In this document: positions 59,090 to 64,000 of the stretch, one piece after another
How the letters are laid out: each line of letters starts with the position of its first letter
Position numbering within the stretch: position 1 is the first letter of the stretch
Origin: Valencia hispanica
Taxonomy: Eukaryota; Chordata; Actinopteri; Cyprinodontiformes; Valenciidae
Direction: 5' to 3'
Assembly (NCBI GenBank): GCA_963556495.2
Contig: OY747705.1
Coordinates: 4,283,501-4,347,500, forward strand
DNA: 64,000 nucleotides
Translations under genes and position numbers: made by a program
Notes under the pieces: generated by a model
The model's input: only the letters and a program-made list of their open reading frames with translations
Databases searched by the model: none
What the model was told of the DNA's origin: nothing

Positions 59090-59905
59090 AAATCAAATCA
59101 AACTTTATTTATAAAGCGCTTTTCATACAAGAAGTTGCATCACAAAGTGCTTCATAGATTAAAATGACCCCACATAAAACCACCTTCCCTTCCCCACAGA
59201 TTTAAAAGCATGGGCACAGTTACACCCCCCTCCCCCCAACCCATCTCCCATGCACACACACAGTTAAAAGAAAAAGTAAAAAAGGACATTGGGCCGAGTG
59301 CAGATGAACCATGCAAGGAAACGCCATCAGAGGAGCCATCTGCCCCGGCAGCGGTAGATCAACAGCAGCAGCCGAGGCGCTGACACAGGGCGCCCAGTGG
59401 AGGCAAGACCAAGACCCCCACCTCCACCCAAGCTCCACCTGGAGAGCACCCAGGGAGCCACAGCCGACCACCGCTGCCAGGGCAGAGGGCTGCCATAGAG
59501 GAAACACTAGAACGGGGAATAAAATAAATTAAAGAAAAAATAAACAGTAAATTAATGTGCTAAGATTAAATAGTAAAACACTGATAAAAATATAATCATA
59601 TAAAACATGCAGACCAAGTAAACAAACAGTAATAAATAATAATCAGTTAAAAGCTAGGCTAAAAATGTGAGTCTTGAGCCTGGTCTTAAAAACAGGAACG
59701 TTCTCCACGGCCCTGAGGTCCTCCGACAGCCTGTTCCAGAGGTGAGAGCCATAAAACTGGAAAGATGCCTCTACAGGTAGAGGACCTTCTAAACACAACA
59801 GCTGCCAGCATGGCCAGGTCAGACTGTCAGAGCATGTTCCCCCTGAAAGCAGACGACAAGGTGCTAAAGATTGATAATAAAAAAAAAAAAACAAACAAAA
59901 ATGTT
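59090..59905 (-). mobile_element. 5'-truncated L2-like LINE, minus strand, in ect2 intron
   Basis: The left end is an AATCA-repeat tail followed by ACTTTATTTATAAAGCGCTT, the 3' end of a fish LINE read backwards. 59640-59895 encodes on the minus strand FQFYGSHLWNRLSEDLRAVE then VFKTRLKTHIFSLAFN, the C terminus of an L2-type ORF2. The 5' part is missing. Only the tail end is inserted, as is usual for LINEs. Confidence 0.75.
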
Positions 59906-59989
59906 GTCACCCACCTGACAGCAGACTGCTACTGCTTGACATGAAATTTCATGCCACTGCAGTCCAAAAAGACTAAAAAAGTTGAAATT

Positions 59990-60540
59990 TCATGAGAGGT
60001 GAAAAAAAAAATGAAGGCTGGACTGAAATTTGCCAGAGAAAAAGTAGATGCAGACCAAGACTTCTGGAATATTGTCCTTTAGACGGATGAGTCTAAAACG
60101 GAACGATTTGGACACCAGAACAGAGGACATGTTTGACATGAATCATACACAGCGCCTTATACCAACATAGAAATGGAAGTGTCATGGTTTGGGGATGCTG
60201 TGCTGCAGTAGAACCAACTCTGTATCACAGAATCCACCAGGTCGGGCTGGAGGTCAAAGTTCTGTATGAAGGCTGAGGCAGAACTGGGCCCTGCAAGGAA
60301 CCAAACCATCCAACTAAATCCACCAAAGACTGACTGAGAATCAGGACATGGAGTCAGAGTCAGCTAAGATCTTGGTCTTGTGGGATGACCTGAAGTGGGA
60401 CGTACATGCAAGAAACTCCTCAAATACCCCACAGCTGAAGATCAGAAGCTTTCCTCAGGTTGATTTCAGAGGGATGGTTGGCTGCAGTAAGCATCTCACC
60501 AAAAGGTTAAAACTATCTATTAGCTGCTAGTGTCCTAACT
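59990..60540 (+). pseudogene. decayed Tc1-like transposase in ect2 intron
   Basis: The + strand has MKAGLKFAREKVDADQDFWN, then TDESKTERFGHQNRGHV (first catalytic Asp block), then a damaged glycine-rich box near MEVSWFGDAVLQ and C-terminal scraps. Stops are frequent. No TIRs were identified. Confidence 0.65.
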
Positions 60541-60858
60541 TAGAATACCCTTTACTTAAATATCAGGATGTGAACACCTGAGTAAGACCTGAATATTTAA
60601 CGGGCAACATGATCCTTTTATTGTCATATAGTGCATGTTCTTAGATTTGGTCAGTTGGTGAGCACACAGGAATGAAAGAGTTTTCATTTTGTCAGTGCAA
60701 TAAGTTAATGTTTGCTGCTACGTGTCTACTTTGTTTCCTTTAAGTTTCTCTTCATTTGTGGATAGAATTAGTTTCTTTATCTTGGTTCTAACGGACTGTT
60801 GGTTTGTTTTGATGTTAAAATGTTGACCTCATTCCGTTTTGCTTTTGCTCCCTCTCAG
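60541..60858. other. ect2 intron 2, end
   Basis: No repeat assigned; ends in the polypyrimidine tract of the acceptor at 60858. Confidence 0.5.
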
Positions 60859-60938
60859 ATATGCTGCCCAAAGTGGAGACCCGAGTTGTTCTGGTGGGAG
60901 AAGCAGGTAGAAATGGAGCTCTGGTCAAAGCACTGCAG
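60859..60938 (+). CDS. ect2: ect2 second coding exon
   Basis: The acceptor TTTTGCTCCCTCTCAG ends at 60858. With one base from the previous exon it reads D-MLPKVETRVVLVGEAGRNG then ALVKALQ, and ends at CAG|GTATAT in phase 0. The KVETRVVLV-EAG--..L-KAL pattern is the conserved segment just before the first BRCT region in vertebrate ECT2. Intron 2 is 4402 bases and full of transposon remnants. The next exon was not found to the end of the window, so the gene is cut by the right edge. Confidence 0.9.
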
Positions 60939-61524
60939 GTATATCTGTCCTCTCTGAATGCATTCATGAAACAAAAATTCTCCTTTTTTCAACTTTTATC
61001 CAAGGTTGATCAGCTGCACTATCTCTTAACTCAAAATCCTCGAATCACACAGGTCAGCTTGGATGAACTATGTGGTAAGAATATTATTTCAAGTGTAGGT
61101 ATAGTGATAATACATCGGGCCAGTTAGATGGATTTCATCAGTGTTCTAGAAACCGAAGCTCACAGAGAGTAGAAGGGACATTGTGTCATGATCTGGTCCA
61201 GTCCAAGCCCAACACTGATGTATGCTTTCAAATCCCATAGCTGAGTTTAGGTTGACACTGGTGTTCAACATGCTGAAAACACATGCTGTTTTTGTTATTT
61301 AAGAGGGGCAAATGTTATCAAAAAAGCAAAATCTTTTGTTGACCATCCAAAGGTAACGATCCATTAATGTTCCCTGAACAGAAAGCCTTATCTGGTTGGT
61401 TCCATTTTTGCTGTGTTCTGTAGCTCTAAACAAAACGTATTCAAGACAACAAGAGTTGTCCAGTTGTCTTCATTTAAACTCTCAAGAATATCATGTCCTG
61501 GCTGACTGAGAATCTACACCAACG
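60939..61524. other. ect2 intron 3, unassigned part
   Basis: No repeat assigned. Confidence 0.4.
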
Positions 61525-61660
61525 CAGACGTGGGTAGAGTAGCCAAACATTTTGCTCAAGTTAGCGTTTCACTACTTCAATTTATTTTTACTCAAGTGAA
61601 AGTAAAAAGTAGCAATCCAAGAAATGAAGAGTAAAAGGGTACTTGAGTACTGAGGAACAG
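61525..61660. repeat. fish dispersed repeat (GTGGGTAGAGTAGCC type)
   Basis: Contains GACGTGGGTAGAGTAGCC, TTTACTCAAGTGAAAGTAAA and GTACTTGAGTACTGAG, the typical parts of a widespread fish non-autonomous repeat. Confidence 0.55.
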
Positions 61661-61952
61661 ATATCTATATCTAACAGATATAAATTTTGCAATAATATTA
61701 GACAGAAAAAAGTTTCATGAAAAGTCTGGTGTTTAAAAGACTAAAATGAAGAAAATAATGTACCAATAAATAACAAATTAAAGCAAATCAAGGTTTTCCA
61801 AAGGTTTTTTTTCAATATAAAACTTCTAAATGTTAGTGACAATATATATTGTTTACTGTATCTCTTGGACCTGCAAATGACACAACAGGCTCAGCAGATG
61901 GAAATAATGTTAAAGGGAACATGTTATGAAAATGTCTTTTCTTTTCACCCTT

Positions 61953-62722
61953 TTCAATTCAGTTTATTTATATAGCACCAATTTACAACAGATGTCATAT
62001 CAACGCGCTTTACAAGAAAAGTCGTTTTAATTCAGCATTGTGAGAGCATGTTGTCTGGGAGCATCGTCATCCAACAGGGCATTGTAGCTAAATAGGTTAC
62101 CAGACCAGGTGTAGCTTCTATGGAGAGAAAAAACACTGAGAGAAAACAAAGTTAACAGTTGAAATACAATAATGGCATATAATACAACTGGAGAGTAGTA
62201 GGAGAGAAAAGTAGAGTGAAGAAAATTGGTCAGTCTGTCCTCCAGCAGTCTAAGCCTATAGCAGCATAACTACAGAGCTAGCTCAGGATGACCTTAGCCA
62301 CTCTAACTATAAGCTTTATCAAAAAGGAAAGTTTTAAGCCTGGCCTTAAAAGTAAACAGAGTGTCTGCCTCACGGACTAAAGCTGGGAGCTGGTTCCACA
62401 GGAGAGGAGCCTGATAACTAAAAGATCTGCCTCCCATTCTACTTTTAGAAATCCTAGGAACTACAAGTAAACCTGCAGTCTTAGAGCAAAGTGCTCTGTT
62501 GGGAACATATGGAACAATTAGATCTCTGATGTATGATGGAGCTTGATTATTAAGGGCTTTGTATGTAAGAAGAAGGATCTTAAATTCTATTCTGGATTTA
62601 ACAGAGAGCCAATGAAGGGAAGCTAAAACAGGAGAAATGTGATCTCTCTTTTTAATATTCATCAGAACTCTTGCTGCAGTATTCTGGATCAACTGAAGGC
62701 TTTTAATTACATTTTGTGTTTC
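61953..62722 (-). mobile_element. 5'-truncated L2, minus strand, in ect2 intron
   Basis: Same family as the L2 at 41.9-46.8 kb. Its minus strand reads VIKSLQLIQNTAARVLMNIK then the C terminus LKTFLFDKAYS (stop near 62303), and it finishes with the same TATATAAATAAACTGAATTG tail. The C-terminal 130 residues have no stop. It differs from the large copy by only a few residues, indicating recent activity of the family. Confidence 0.9.
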
Positions 62723-62956
62723 CATTTGGGTCTCTGCTCTCTCCAAACATGAAAAAAACCAAACCATTCATTTTTTTTTTTTTTGCAAATTTTTGCTTTA
62801 AGAAATCTTGTGCTTCTACAAACAGTTTGAAAAAGTGCCGTCACAATAAGCCAAATTTGCATATAACCGCCCCTCATCTGTCAAACTCCATCCACCAATT
62901 CCAGTTTAATGTCATTCTCATGTGTGGCAAAACCCACAGCCAGAGGTGGGTAGGGC

Positions 62957-63667
62957 AGTGGCGGCTGGTGATAATTATTTCGGAAGGGGGGGGTTAGTTA
63001 CCGTCTGATTATCTTCATTTGGGCCGACACTAGTTATGTTTGGGGTCACCAGACAATAACATTAAATTTTGTTACAGAATAATAGTTTTTCTATTGTTGT
63101 TGTTTTACAAACTTAATTTTACACTGTTTATTAATGTTTTTACTCAATATTTGTGCAGTTTTTGAAAGATTTATGATGTATATTAAAAAATAAAAATTTA
63201 TTTAAATAGGCTTTTTACCAAAAAAGACATTTTATGTACAATTCACTTTATAAAAAGGTCTTTTATAAATTGAATTTTACATAAAATGCTGTTTATACAG
63301 ATTAAACAGCACATACCCATAGGCTCACACATGGCCGACCCTGGTCATGTGTGTGTGATGCGTGTGACATACAACCCAGAAGCGCTGTTAAGTTACACTA
63401 CATGAACTCACTCGAGGCCAACAGAGAAGGAAATAAATAGTTGAATAAAGCCAAATGGGTTTTTTGTAAATCAATGACAGAATTTGGTTTAACTACTGCC
63501 ATTCTTTCTACTAATATGATCAGCCTAGCAAGGTTTTCGTTTTCACCTGCGTCCGGAGGATAATTTTTAAGAAACCAATTAGAAACCAGCTTCAGGTCAC
63601 ATGCTGCCCGAAAATATGAAGAGTCGGATAGAGATCCATCTGTCTGGCGTCCCTCTCACATGAAACT
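62957..63667. repeat. probable hAT-like terminus and unassigned sequence
   Basis: CAGTGGCGGCTGGTGATAAT at 62957 is a terminus common to a fish hAT group. The following ~700 bases have no coding match and the other end was not located. Confidence 0.35.
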
Positions 63668-64000
63668 AGGGATGCACCGATACCACTTTTTTGGAAAACG
63701 AGTACTTGCATTTCAGTACTGGCAGATACAGAGTACTTAATAAAAACATGATTTAAATTTACAGGCTTTAGTCATATAATTTAACAAAAAAACAAGGGAC
63801 TACTTTTAAATTAAGAACATTTATTTAAAATGAAAAGCATATTGTATGCAACATATTACAGAGTAAATAATTATATTGATGACATCATATCTAGGCTCCA
63901 GAACATGGAGGAGACGCAGGAATCCCACATTTTCTACCTCCGAGAGTGGCTGGTCACTCAATGCAATGTACTCGATAATTGCCTGTGTTATTTTCACAGC
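63668..64000 (-). mobile_element. ZBED-type hAT element, left end, cut by window edge
   Basis: Begins TAGGGATGCACCGATACCA, a hAT-type terminus also seen at 20003. At 63880-64000 the minus strand reads KITQAIIEYIALSDQPLSEV then ENVGFLRLLHVLEPRYD, the conserved IT..I..YI....QPLS.VEN.GF..L...LEPRY block of BED-finger hAT (ZBED1/4-like) transposases. The element runs off the right edge, so its integrity is unknown. Confidence 0.75.

Noticed and set aside
61005..61074. Possible third ect2 coding exon (in phase, with acceptor and donor-like sites, reading VDQLHYLLTQNPRITQ)
   Set aside because: The peptide shows no resemblance to the ECT2 region expected after KALQ, and the donor choice is ambiguous. 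Not annotated without transcript support.

Overview
This looks like a stretch of a ray-finned (teleost) fish nuclear genome. It contains Tc1-like DNA transposons, many hAT-type elements with their non-autonomous relatives, L2-clade LINEs with an esterase-like ORF1, a Ty3/Gypsy scrap, abundant microsatellites, and spliced exons of one conserved animal gene. The species cannot be named from the sequence alone.

The only host gene I recognise is the 5' end of ect2 (Rho guanine-nucleotide exchange factor needed for cytokinesis), on the + strand from about 55.65 kb to beyond the right edge. A promoter-like region with two CCAAT boxes and a TTTGAA (CHR-type) element leads to a 5' untranslated exon ending at 55995, a first coding exon (56303-56456, ATG at 56324) and a second (60859-60938). 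The rest of the gene is not found before 64000. Its introns carry a TTTA microsatellite, hAT pieces, two 5'-truncated LINEs and a decayed Tc1.

The other ~55 kb are mostly repeats and intergenic sequence. 4.3-9.4 kb: an L2 copy split by an LTR-like repeat, plus a second copy of that repeat. 11.2-12.35 kb: fossil Tc1. 13.7-15.3 kb: broken Tc1 (copy A). 15.3-16.7 kb: tandem/palindromic array. 17.5-18.0 kb: TTAA-type MITE. 20.65-21.15 kb: broken two-exon gene resembling DUF4806. 22.6-24.2 kb (copy B) and 25.5-27.1 kb (copy C): two different Tc1-like elements, each with an uninterrupted DD34E transposase. 29.1-30.2 kb: ~180-bp tandem array. 30.4-35.2 kb: one hAT element (exact 8-bp target duplication) holding a microsatellite, a tandem duplication and three inserted elements, one of which holds a further repeat. 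35.5-38.0 kb: several MITEs, two abutting. 38.9-39.5 kb: 29-bp minisatellite. 39.8-40.8 kb: ZMYM1-like hAT relic. 40.8-47.0 kb: near full-length L2 inside an LTR-like repeat. 47.3-52.5 kb: Gypsy, L2 and a second LINE clade, themselves interrupted. 53.4-54.8 kb: TG repeats, a small TIR element and a GC-rich block.

No operons, CRISPR arrays or multi-gene systems are visible. The informative features are the nested insertions, which can be ordered by exact target-site duplications, the two possibly active Tc1 transposases, and the cell-cycle-type promoter of ect2. I found no convincing evidence of an undescribed biological system.
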